Part shown: positions 51,235 through 59,101 of the stretch, in pieces | Position numbering within the stretch: the stretch's first letter is position 1 | Layout: each line of letters begins with the position of its first letter | NCBI GenBank assembly: GCA_963705955.1 | Contig: CAVPLH010000006.1 | Location: 1,302,001 to 1,366,000, forward strand | Direction of reading: 5' to 3' | Length of the DNA stretch: 64,000 nt | DNA from: WHSW01 sp963705955 | GTDB lineage: Bacteria; Actinomycetota; Thermoleophilia; Solirubrobacterales; 70-9 | Notes under the pieces: model-generated | The model's input: only the letters and a program-made list of their open reading frames with translations | The model's database searches: none | What the model was told of the DNA's origin: nothing | Position numbers and translations under genes: made by a program

Positions 51235-53312
51235 GCGCACCGGAGCAGGAGAGCAAGCCGCCGGCCGGCATGCGGCTGTTGGCGGACCTGCTGCGACCGC
51301 TGCGACCCAAGATCGCGGTCGCGGTGGCGGCGACGATCAGCTCGACAGTCGCCGCCCTGGTGCCGCCCTACCTCGCCGGGCAGGTGATCGACAACGTGAT
51401 CGTCACCGGGTCGAGCTCGGATCTGGTCGTGATCGCGATCGTCCTGATCGTCGCGCTCGCGATCTCGTGGATCGCCAACTCCGTCGAGACGCTGATGATC
51501 GGGGACGTCGGCGTCCGCGCGCTCGTCGATCTGCGCGAGCGAATCGCGGCCAAGCTCCATCGGCTGCCGATGAGCTACTACGACCGCGAGAGCGCCGGGC
51601 GCATGATCTCGCGGATGACCAACGACGTCGAGTCGCTGAACACGCTCGTCTCCGGCGGGCTCAACCAACTCACCTCGAGTCTCCTGATCCTGGTCGGGAC
51701 GGCGATCGTGATGACCCTCCTCGATTGGCGGCTGGCCATCGTGAGCCTGTTCGTGTTCCCGCTGCTCGCCGTGCTCTCGATCCTGATCGACCGCCGGACC
51801 CGTCCGGGCTGGCCGAAGGCCAGCAACGCGCTCGGGACGGTCACCGCCTACGCGCAGGAGGGGTTCGCCGGCCAGGACGTGGTGCGCGGCTTCGGCCAGG
51901 AGCAGCGACACCTCGAGGGATTCAGCAAGACGACCAGAGACGCCGAGCTCGCGTTCCTTCGCCCGATGACGTTCAGCCAGTTCTTCGGTCCCACGGCCGA
52001 GTTTGCGCTGCCGCTGGGGATCGCGGCCGTGCTCGCCTTCGCCGCCGACGAGGTCGCGGCCGGCGCACTCGAGGTCGGCACGGTCGTCACCTTCATCGCC
52101 TATCTGCGGCAGGCCATGGCTCCCCTGCCGCAGCTCGCCTGGCTGTTCTCCGTCCTGCAACAGGGCATCACGGCCCTACACCAGATCGGCGAGCTGTTGG
52201 ATGCGCCGGAGGACCCGGGTCAGCTTCCGGGGCGAGCCCGGGCGCCCGAGCTGGCGGGTGCGGTGTCGCTGGAGCGGTTGTCGTTCGCCTACGTGGAGGA
52301 CAAGTGGGTCCTGCACGAGATCGACCTCGACATCGCACCGGGCGAGAGCCTCGCCTTCGTCGGCGAGTCGGGTTGCGGCAAGAGCACGATCGTCAAGCTG
52401 ATGATGGGCTTTTACGTACCTCAGCGCGGCCGCATCGTGATCGATTCTCACGATCTCCAAGAGCTCGATCAGCGTTCCGTACGCGCCCAGGTCGGCTATG
52501 TACCGCAGGAGGCCTTCCTGTTCCCCGGCAGCGTCGCCGAGAACATCGCCTGGGGGAGAGATGCAGCCAACGGTGACGCTCGCACGGCCGCCGCGGGCGT
52601 GGGGGTGCTCGACGTCCTGGAGGCTCTGCCGGATGGCCTCGAGACGCAGCTCGGCGAGGGCGGCGCCGGCCTGTCGGCGGGCCAGCGGCAACTGGTGATG
52701 CTGGCGCGCGCGATCTTCACCGATCCCCGGCTGATGATCCTCGACGAGGCAACCTCGAACATCGACGTCGCAACCGAGACCCACGTACAGGAGGGCATCG
52801 AGCGCTTGATGGAGGGTCGGACCTCGATCGTCATCGCACACAGGCTGAGCACGATCAAGCGCGCGGACCGGATCGTCGTCATCGACAGCGGGCGGATCGT
52901 GGAGATGGGCTCACCGGCCGAGCTGCGAGCGAGCGGGGGCCATTACGCTCGGCTCGAGAGCCAGTACGAACAGCAGCAGGTGGGAGCTAGCTTCGCCTTC
53001 GGGAGGCCTCTCGGTCATCCGCGGCCGCTGCCAAGGCTTGACGTCCTACGTCTCGATCCCCGCGTCGGCGATTGCCGCCCGAGATCCCGGATAGTGTGCC
53101 CGCCACGGTTTGACGCTGGACGAGCGCCGCATCATCTGGATCCTCGGGTCGTCGCGGAGCGGCAGCACTTGGCTTTTGAGCATGCTCTCGAATCTCGACG
53201 GGGTGGTTCCGATGGACGATCCGCACCTCGGCCACCACCTGGGCGTATGGCGCCCGATTCCCCTTGCGTGGGCGGACGACGAGGCCAATCCAGAGCTGCG
53301 AACGCTCGATGA
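51231..53312 (+). CDS. ABC exporter half-transporter with canonical ATPase site
   Basis: The first 580 residues form a complete exporter subunit: TM domain (VAALVPPYLAGQVIDNVIV, LILVGTAIVMTLLDWRLAIV), Walker A GESGCGKST, Walker B LMILDEATSNID with Glu, and H-loop IAHRLSTIKRAD with His. Its signature is LSAGQRQ, a change that fits the degenerate site made with its partner. After YARLESQYEQQQ the frame continues for about 110 arginine/proline-rich residues that overlap the sulfotransferase gene; the natural stop near 52985 seems lost. The true gene is probably 51231 to about 52990. Confidence 0.9.
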   Translation: MSAPEQESKPPAGMRLLADLLRPLRPKIAVAVAATISSTVAALVPPYLAGQVIDNVIVTGSSSDLVVIAIVLIVALAISWIANSVETLMIGDVGVRALVDLRERIAAKLHRLPMSYYDRESAGRMISRMTNDVESLNTLVSGGLNQLTSSLLILVGTAIVMTLLDWRLAIVSLFVFPLLAVLSILIDRRTRPGWPKASNALGTVTAYAQEGFAGQDVVRGFGQEQRHLEGFSKTTRDAELAFLRPMTFSQFFGPTAEFALPLGIAAVLAFAADEVAAGALEVGTVVTFIAYLRQAMAPLPQLAWLFSVLQQGITALHQIGELLDAPEDPGQLPGRARAPELAGAVSLERLSFAYVEDKWVLHEIDLDIAPGESLAFVGESGCGKSTIVKLMMGFYVPQRGRIVIDSHDLQELDQRSVRAQVGYVPQEAFLFPGSVAENIAWGRDAANGDARTAAAGVGVLDVLEALPDGLETQLGEGGAGLSAGQRQLVMLARAIFTDPRLMILDEATSNIDVATETHVQEGIERLMEGRTSIVIAHRLSTIKRADRIVVIDSGRIVEMGSPAELRASGGHYARLESQYEQQQVGASFAFGRPLGHPRPLPRLDVLRLDPRVGDCRPRSRIVCPPRFDAGRAPHHLDPRVVAERQHLAFEHALESRRGGSDGRSAPRPPPGRMAPDSPCVGGRRGQSRAANAR

Positions 53313-54054
53313 CATCAAGCGCCGGCAGCCGGACTACTTCTTCTCCGATCGCTTTCGCGACGTCTGGGCACCGGCGCTCAAATCTTTGATCGTCGCTCGC
53401 TTCGAGGCTCAGCTGGAGACGAGCCCTGCATACTCCGGTTCCGGAGGCATCCTCGTGGTCAAGGAGCCTGGGTCGCAGGCGGCCGAGCTCCTGCTGTCTT
53501 TGTTTCCTGACTCGCGCCTCATCTTCCTGCTTCGCGACGGACGCGATGTCGTCGATTCATGGTTGGATGGCTACAGCAATGGGTCGTGGGCGTTGGCCGA
53601 AGGAGCGTTTCCAATCCGCGACGACGGCCGGCTGGCATTCGTTCGCTGGCAATCGAGCGTCTGGCGCTATCGAACGGCTGCGGTTCGCGCCGCCTTCGAG
53701 CGCCATCCTGCGGCTAACCGTGTGCTTGTCCGCTATGAACGCCTGTTGGATGACCCGGCAGGGGAACTTCGTCACATCTGCACACGATTCGGGCTCCGGA
53801 CCGGCGGCGATCAGATGCCGAGTATCGGCAACGCCAACTCCTTCGAGCGTCTCCCGCCGGCCTCGAGAGGCAACGGAAGAAAGGCCAGATCTGCTCAGCC
53901 TGGCGGTTGGCGGAGCAATCTGACCCTCGAGGAGCAGGAGGCGATGCTCGCCGTCATCGGCCCCATGCTCGCCGAATTGGGCTATCTGGATGCCGATGAG
54001 CGTGAGCGCGTACTTCGACAGTGCTCGCGGTCGAACGTTCGAGCGGCTGGATGA
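53110..54054 (+). CDS. Sulfotransferase family protein
   Basis: A 314-residue protein from TTG 53110. The PAPS 5'-phosphosulfate loop is WILGSSRSGSTWLLSMLSNL, and the 3'-phosphate motif is IFLLRDGRDVVDSWLDGYSN. RYERLLDDPAGELRHICTRF and LTLEEQEAMLAVIGPMLAEL are also standard for the sulfotransferase fold. It would transfer sulfate from PAPS to an unknown acceptor. A second sulfotransferase lies at 55.3 kb. It overlaps only the spurious tail of the ABC gene. Confidence 0.85.
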   Translation: MTLDERRIIWILGSSRSGSTWLLSMLSNLDGVVPMDDPHLGHHLGVWRPIPLAWADDEANPELRTLDDIKRRQPDYFFSDRFRDVWAPALKSLIVARFEAQLETSPAYSGSGGILVVKEPGSQAAELLLSLFPDSRLIFLLRDGRDVVDSWLDGYSNGSWALAEGAFPIRDDGRLAFVRWQSSVWRYRTAAVRAAFERHPAANRVLVRYERLLDDPAGELRHICTRFGLRTGGDQMPSIGNANSFERLPPASRGNGRKARSAQPGGWRSNLTLEEQEAMLAVIGPMLAELGYLDADERERVLRQCSRSNVRAAG

Positions 54055-54081
54055 GCGCGGCTCGACCCTCGTCAAAGGCGG

Positions 54082-55170
54082 CTAACTCGCCTCTCCGAGC
54101 CCGGGCCGGAGCGCGACTTCGACGGGCCTGCGCCGGGCGAGATGAGACTCGACAAGGCCGTCGTATCGCCACGCGCGAGCCTCGTCGGCCGGCTCGCGCC
54201 CATCACGATCTCGGCTCAGGTGGTCTGCGCCGGCGGCTGTGAGCATCTCAACCGCCGCTGCATGCCCGCCCCAGCAGGCGCCGTGAAGCGGCGTGCGGCC
54301 ATCGGGATCGCGGGCCGCGACCCCGGCCCCAGCCTCGAGGAGCGCGGCCATGACACCGGTGTGGGCCACCTCCGATGCGAGCAGCAGCGCTGGCCTCCCC
54401 AGCGGGTCACGCTGGTCGGGATCAGCGCCCGCCTCCAGCAGCAGCCGCGCACAGGCCGTATGTCCGGCCCACACGGCACGCAGGAGCGCCGTGTAGCCAT
54501 CGGCTGCGGCCGCGTCCGGCGCAGTGCCGGCGGCGAGCGCTTCCGCCACGCGGGCCGGGTCCCCTCGCCACGCCGCGTTGACGATCGACGCCATCTCCCG
54601 CGGCTCATACTCGGCTTGGTCGAGCAGCGATCGGGGAATCTCTGCCGGTTCGATCTCGCCCGGCCCCAGTCCGGCTTCCCAGCGGTAGCGGCGACCGGCA
54701 GGGTGCAGTCCGGGCGGGAGGCACGAGATCATCGAACCGAAGCGCAGCGAGGCCTTCGCGGAGGTCACGCTGCCGCCCTGGCCGGTTAAGACGGTGCGGT
54801 TGCGCACCGACGGCCAGCGTTCCTCCGGCACCGTGAAAAACCATTGCCCGTGGCCCGGCCGCCCGCTCGTGCTCAACAAGGTCCGAGGCAGCTCGCCGGG
54901 CTTCCCCGCCAGAAGTGCCAGCGCGCCTGGACCGTCCTCGTCGAGCGCGAAGATCCCTCCTGAGACGGGCCCGGTCCGCAGCCCGAAGCCGGTCGCATGG
55001 CCGCGCTCGATCTCCTCGACCACGAGCTCTCGCTCTACGGGCGGCTCCTCGCTCCAGTGCGGTCGGTAGGGCCGCTTGCGCTTGACCGGGGTAATGGCCC
55101 ACTGCGTTGGCAAATCCGCGAGCGCCGAGCGGCGATCGCGGGCGAGGCGTGCACTGGAGGCTCCTCTCAC
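54082..55170 (-). CDS. Primase-polymerase-like domain fused to ankyrin repeats
   Basis: A 362-residue protein from GTG 55170. Residues 20-190 resemble the bifunctional primase/polymerase (archaeo-eukaryotic primase superfamily) N-terminal domain: WAITPVKRKRPYRPHW, GFGLRTGPVSGGIFALDEDG with the metal-binding D-x-D, LPRTLLSTSGRPGHGQWFF, and ISCLPPGLHPAGRRYRWEAG. Residues 205-345 hold four or five ankyrin repeats (DGYTALLRAVWAGHTACARL, GRPALLLASEVAHTGVMAAL, DGRTPLHGACWGGHAAAVEM). I know of no standard protein with this order. No helicase or integrase is adjacent, and two sulfotransferase genes flank it. Confidence 0.72.
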   Translation of the reverse strand: MRGASSARLARDRRSALADLPTQWAITPVKRKRPYRPHWSEEPPVERELVVEEIERGHATGFGLRTGPVSGGIFALDEDGPGALALLAGKPGELPRTLLSTSGRPGHGQWFFTVPEERWPSVRNRTVLTGQGGSVTSAKASLRFGSMISCLPPGLHPAGRRYRWEAGLGPGEIEPAEIPRSLLDQAEYEPREMASIVNAAWRGDPARVAEALAAGTAPDAAAADGYTALLRAVWAGHTACARLLLEAGADPDQRDPLGRPALLLASEVAHTGVMAALLEAGAGVAARDPDGRTPLHGACWGGHAAAVEMLTAAGADHLSRDRDGREPADEARAWRYDGLVESHLARRRPVEVALRPGLGEAS

Positions 55171-55292
55171 GCCGGCAACCGTATCCGGGCGACAGGCGGG
55201 GCCGGGGGGCCCGGCCGTTCGGCCGAGCGATTGGCGCCTGTATCCCTCTTATAGTGGGCGCTCGCGTGTATGGATCGCCGACTGCCCGGGCC

Positions 55293-56129
55293 GTGTCGGC
55301 CACAGAGGGCGCCATCCGCGCACACGCGTTCGTGTGCTCGTACCCGAAGTCCGGGCGCACCTGGATGCGTTTCGCGCTCGCCCACTACATGCGAGCCGTC
55401 TACGGCCTGGAGCTGGAAATCGAGCTGCGGACGATGTTCCGCCTGCTCCCCAACATGGACGGATACGCGCCAGACCTTGGCAAGGACGCATCGGTCTACG
55501 CCTTTGCCGATCGCCCCGAGATCCCGCTCCTGCTATCGAGTCACATGAGCTTCGACGAGCGCCTGTTCGGACGCCGGCCGGTTGTCTTCATCCTTCGTTG
55601 CCCCTGCGACGTGATGGTCTCGCAGTACTTCCAGAAGACCCGGCAGGACTTCAGCTGGGAGGGACCACTGAAGGCCTTCCTGCGCGATTCTGAGGTCGGG
55701 GTCGCGGATCTCGTGCGCTACCTCAATTCGTGGGCGCCGCGTCTCCAGACGTCTCGCGCCCTGGTGCTGACCTACGAGCAGCTGCGCCACGATCCCGAGA
55801 CCGGTTTCCTGCGCCTGGCCGCGCATCTCGGCATTCAGACCGAGCGCGCAGTCGCACGCGCTGCCCTCTCAGAGGCCTCGTTCGAGAGAATGCGCGAGGT
55901 CGAGCGTCGATTCGGCATCGAGGGCTACGACTACGACTGGACTGACCCCGAGGCGCGCCGCGTGCGTAGGGCGCAAATCGGTGGTTACCGCGACTATCTC
56001 GACGAGCAGGACTGCCGCTACATCAGCACCGAATGCGCGCAGGGACTCGCACCCGCGGCACGCGCCCTGCTCGAGCGATGGGGCCTCGCGCCCTGGAGCC
56101 TCCCCACGCGCCCGCCCGGCTCGCGGTAG
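55293..56129 (+). CDS. Sulfotransferase domain protein
   Basis: A 278-residue sulfotransferase from GTG 55293. The 5'-phosphosulfate loop is FVCSYPKSGRTWMRFALAHY, the 3'-phosphate region is VVFILRCPCDVMVSQYFQKT, and LVLTYEQLRHDPETGFLRLA and IGGYRDYLDE are also typical. An upstream GTG at 55266 is an alternative start. The gene is divergent from the primase-ankyrin gene; the starts are about 120 bases apart, so they may share a control region. Confidence 0.82.
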   Translation: MSATEGAIRAHAFVCSYPKSGRTWMRFALAHYMRAVYGLELEIELRTMFRLLPNMDGYAPDLGKDASVYAFADRPEIPLLLSSHMSFDERLFGRRPVVFILRCPCDVMVSQYFQKTRQDFSWEGPLKAFLRDSEVGVADLVRYLNSWAPRLQTSRALVLTYEQLRHDPETGFLRLAAHLGIQTERAVARAALSEASFERMREVERRFGIEGYDYDWTDPEARRVRRAQIGGYRDYLDEQDCRYISTECAQGLAPAARALLERWGLAPWSLPTRPPGSR

Positions 56130-56206
56130 TCGTTCCGATCGGTCCGGACAGCGCCGCGGTGACAGCCCGATTCCGATCTGCAAGGTCGGGGCGGCCTGAA
56201 ACGGAC

Positions 56207-56223
56207 TGGTACCGCTTTGTACC
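56207..56223. repeat. TGGTACC-type repeat pair without a nearby tRNA
   Basis: TGGTACC at 56207-56213 and TGTACC at 56218-56223 keep the 11-base period of the pairs at 35295 and 47453, and the following GAC(C/T)G also matches. No tRNA sequence lies nearby. It may be a displaced arm site. Confidence 0.4.
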
Positions 56224-56265
56224 GACCGATGTGTCCACGAGGGCTCAGCCGACCGGATCCGGCCC

Positions 56266-56292
56266 CTGAGCAGGCGCAACCCGATGTAGGGT
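56266..56292 (+). promoter_or_regulatory. CTGAGC-N15-TAGGGT promoter of the second M23 gene
   Basis: CTGAGC at 56266-56271 and TAGGGT at 56287-56292 are 15 bases apart, and the GTG start follows 6 bases after the -10 box. This implies a leaderless transcript. Confidence 0.5.
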
Positions 56293-56298
56293 GGGTGC

Positions 56299-57456
56299 GT
56301 GATTCGGGTTGCGCGAGCGGTGCTCCCGCTCGCGGCGGTCATCGCAGGGTGGCTGATCAGCGGTGAACCGGCGGCCTCGCGGCCCGCGGTGCTCGCGGTC
56401 TCCGCCTCCGGCGCGCCGCAGAGCGTCCACGGCACGGACGGGCGCGAGCACATCGAGTACGACCTTCTGGTCACGAACAGCTTCAGCACGGAGGTGGCGC
56501 CAACCTCGCTCGTCGTCCGCGGCGGAGGTCGAACGCTGCTCGCACTCAGCGGCGACGCACTCGCCAACGCGACCCACTTCCTCGGCGGCGGGGGGCCGAC
56601 CGCCACGATCCCGGCGTCGTCGACCGCCGTGATGTACGTGGACGTGGTGATGCCGCGGGCGGCGGGGCGCACCGTCCCGAGTCGGCTCGCCAACCGGATC
56701 AGCTTCGCGTTGCCTCCCGGGACCTCCGCGCCGATCGTTGGCAGTACCACCGTCCACGCACCGGTCCTGCGCGTGCCGCCCCCGGAGCCGATCGAGATCG
56801 CGCCGCCGCTGCGGGGTGCGGGCTGGGTGGCCGCCAACGCATGCTGCGATCCGCAGTTCGAGCACCGCTCGTTCGTCTTTCCATCCAACGGCACCTTCGT
56901 GACCTCCGAGATGTTCGCCGTCGACTACATCCGCCTCTCGGACGGTCGGTTCTACGAGGGAGATGGCACCGCGAACACGGCCTGGTTCGGCTACGGCGCC
57001 CCGGTCCGTGCGGCGGCGGCCGGAAAGGTCGTCGTAGCGGTCGGCGACCGCGAGGAGATCCCCCCGTTCGGCGAGCCCAATCCCACCGTGCACGCACCGT
57101 CGCAGTTCCCCGGCGACGACGTCGTGATCAGGATGCGCCGCGGCGTGTTCGCCCACTACGACCACCTGCAGCCGGGTTCGATCCCGGTGCAGGTCGGAGA
57201 TCGCGTGCGCACGGGGCAGAGGGTTGGTCGCCTCGGCAACAGCGGCAACACCTCGGGGCCGCACCTGCATTTCGCGATCACCGACGGGCGCCACCCGTTG
57301 TCCTCCAACAGCCTCCCGTTCGAGATCGACCACTTTCGCCTCGAGGGCACGGCGGAAAACGGCCCGCTCCCCGGGGAGCTCGTTGTGTCGGGCAAGCCGC
57401 GCGAGCTGCGCCGCGCGCACCCGCTCGTCCAGTCGGTGACCGACTACTCGCGCTGA
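56299..57456 (+). CDS. Secreted M23 (LytM-type) peptidase
   Basis: A 385-residue exported peptidase, paralogous to the protein at 10.7 kb. The signal segment is AVLPLAAVIAGWLISGEPAA. The N-terminal domain has VHGTDGREHIEYDLLVTNSF and LLALSGDALANATHF. The M23 domain has FGYGAPVRAAAAGKVVVAVG, VFAHYDHLQPGSIPVQVGDR, and GNSGNTSGPHLHFAITDGRH with the HxH zinc ligands. It probably trims peptidoglycan or secreted peptides. The C-terminus VQSVTDYSR shows what the tRNA-damaged paralogue has lost. Confidence 0.87.
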   Translation: MIRVARAVLPLAAVIAGWLISGEPAASRPAVLAVSASGAPQSVHGTDGREHIEYDLLVTNSFSTEVAPTSLVVRGGGRTLLALSGDALANATHFLGGGGPTATIPASSTAVMYVDVVMPRAAGRTVPSRLANRISFALPPGTSAPIVGSTTVHAPVLRVPPPEPIEIAPPLRGAGWVAANACCDPQFEHRSFVFPSNGTFVTSEMFAVDYIRLSDGRFYEGDGTANTAWFGYGAPVRAAAAGKVVVAVGDREEIPPFGEPNPTVHAPSQFPGDDVVIRMRRGVFAHYDHLQPGSIPVQVGDRVRTGQRVGRLGNSGNTSGPHLHFAITDGRHPLSSNSLPFEIDHFRLEGTAENGPLPGELVVSGKPRELRRAHPLVQSVTDYSR

Positions 57457-57551
57457 AACGCCGGGCGCCGTGGGCTGCCCCTGCGTGGGCGTCTGCTCTG
57501 CCGGCAGGCTGGGCTCCGAGTTGGGGTCACCGCGCGGGCCGGGGTGGCGGC

Positions 57552-59012
57552 TCAGGCGAACTTGAACGCCAGCGCGTCGTGCGCCGGCGGGTCCGTCCCC
57601 TGATCGACCGGCGTTCCGGCGAACTGCGAGTGGATCGCCTCGATCCATAGTCGGCAACGGTCGGTGAGCTCGTTGTCCTCCGTCTGCAGGCGCCCGCGCG
57701 TGACAAGGATCCCGAGGTCGGCGCCCTTGTAGCGGTAGTCGTTTGGGGCGAGGACGCGGAGGTAGAAGCCCTCGGTCTCGTCGAGGAGGCTGTGCCAGTC
57801 GTTGCCCCAGCGGCTGAAGGTGATGCCCGCCCCGTCCAGCCGCCAGATGCCCGTCTTCGGCACCTTCGTAAGCAGCTCCACCGAATCGTTCGGCTCCTTG
57901 AGGATGAGCTGGCTCCAGACGTCGGTGGCGTCGTGGCTCGACCAGCGCCGGTTGATCTCATCGACGTCGATCTCGTACTCGACGTCCATGTGCTCGAGCA
58001 GGTGAAAGAGGAACAGCGGCATGTCCGCGTAGGCGCCGGCGCTGACGTTCGTCATCGAGCTGATTCCGCTCACGCGCGGGTTGAGCTCGCCGAGATAGAG
58101 CTCGCCGCTCGCACGGTCGACCAGGTAGTCGACCTCCAGCAGGCCGCGGTAGCCCTCCCGTTCCAGCCGATCGCCGAGCCTCCGAGTCAGCTCCCGGGCG
58201 CGCTCGCGATGCTCGGCCGACAACGCCTCCGGGAATATGTCGTTCCCGCACCAGCCACCCCTGTAGGGGGTGAGCTCCGGATACCCGGTGAGATCCCTCA
58301 TCACCGGTCCGACGACGGTGCCGTGGTGCGTGATGCAGGCCTCGACCGCCACCGCCTGCGGCATGATCCTCCGCATCACCTTGAGCTCCTGACTCGCCAT
58401 CTCCTCGGCGTTCTCGTGCCAGTCGCGCTCGCCCCGCACGAAGAACGTCGTCTTGCCGGAGTCGCCGTAGGGGGTCTGGACCACGAGGTCGTCGCCGAGC
58501 CCGGCGCCCACCGCCAGCGCCAACAGCTCCTCGTGGCTGGTCGCACGCCCGAGCACGTTGGGCACGCTCGGGACCCCGGCCTCGTCGCCGAGCCGGGTGG
58601 TCACGATCTTCGAGTCGAGACGGCGTCGGAGCTGAGCCGAGGGAAGCGCGATCTCGAGCCCGGCCTCGGCCGCGCACGCCTCCGTCTCCTCGTCGAAGAA
58701 CACGAATACGGCCTTTCCCCCGGGCCCGCGGCTGCGGACCAGCTCGAGCACCTCGTCGTCCTCGAGCAGGTGGTTGCAGATCTCCTCGATCGAGCCGAAC
58801 TCCTGGTGCGGACGGTGCTCGGGCACGAACACTCGCGGGTGGGTGCCCTCGAACGAGTCGAAGTAGTTGACGAAAAAGAAGCTCCGCACCCAACGATCGA
58901 TGCCGAGCAGGTTGAAGGCCGTCGGCGAAACGAAGTAGATCGGGGTCTGGTTGGTCCGAAAGAAGCCCCGGATCTCGGACATTCCGCGCAGCGTCATGGG
59001 GGTCTCGGCCAT
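57552..59012 (-). CDS. ATP-grasp domain protein (carboxylate-amine ligase-like)
   Basis: A 486-residue ATP-grasp enzyme. An N-terminal Rossmann-like part (FFRTNQTPIYFVSPTAFNLL) precedes the ATP-grasp core: LRRRLDSKIVTTRLGDEAGV, DDLVVQTPYGDSGKTTFFVR (ATP loop), GYRGLLEVDYLVDRASGELY, and LGELNPRVSG with the metal-binding Glu/Asn. About 150 further residues follow. ATP-grasp ligases join a carboxylate to an amine or thiol. It is divergent from the M20 peptidase gene, 89 bases apart; together with the C45 hydrolase this suggests making and breaking of an amide-containing compound. Confidence 0.82.
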   Translation of the reverse strand: MAETPMTLRGMSEIRGFFRTNQTPIYFVSPTAFNLLGIDRWVRSFFFVNYFDSFEGTHPRVFVPEHRPHQEFGSIEEICNHLLEDDEVLELVRSRGPGGKAVFVFFDEETEACAAEAGLEIALPSAQLRRRLDSKIVTTRLGDEAGVPSVPNVLGRATSHEELLALAVGAGLGDDLVVQTPYGDSGKTTFFVRGERDWHENAEEMASQELKVMRRIMPQAVAVEACITHHGTVVGPVMRDLTGYPELTPYRGGWCGNDIFPEALSAEHRERARELTRRLGDRLEREGYRGLLEVDYLVDRASGELYLGELNPRVSGISSMTNVSAGAYADMPLFLFHLLEHMDVEYEIDVDEINRRWSSHDATDVWSQLILKEPNDSVELLTKVPKTGIWRLDGAGITFSRWGNDWHSLLDETEGFYLRVLAPNDYRYKGADLGILVTRGRLQTEDNELTDRCRLWIEAIHSQFAGTPVDQGTDPPAHDALAFKFA

Positions 59013-59101
59013 CGCACTCTTCCTCCCGTGCAGCCAGTCTCGATTCTATTCGGGATAGCCTTGCCGGGCGCGACTGTTCGACGCGACAGGGGGTTGGGTT
59101 C

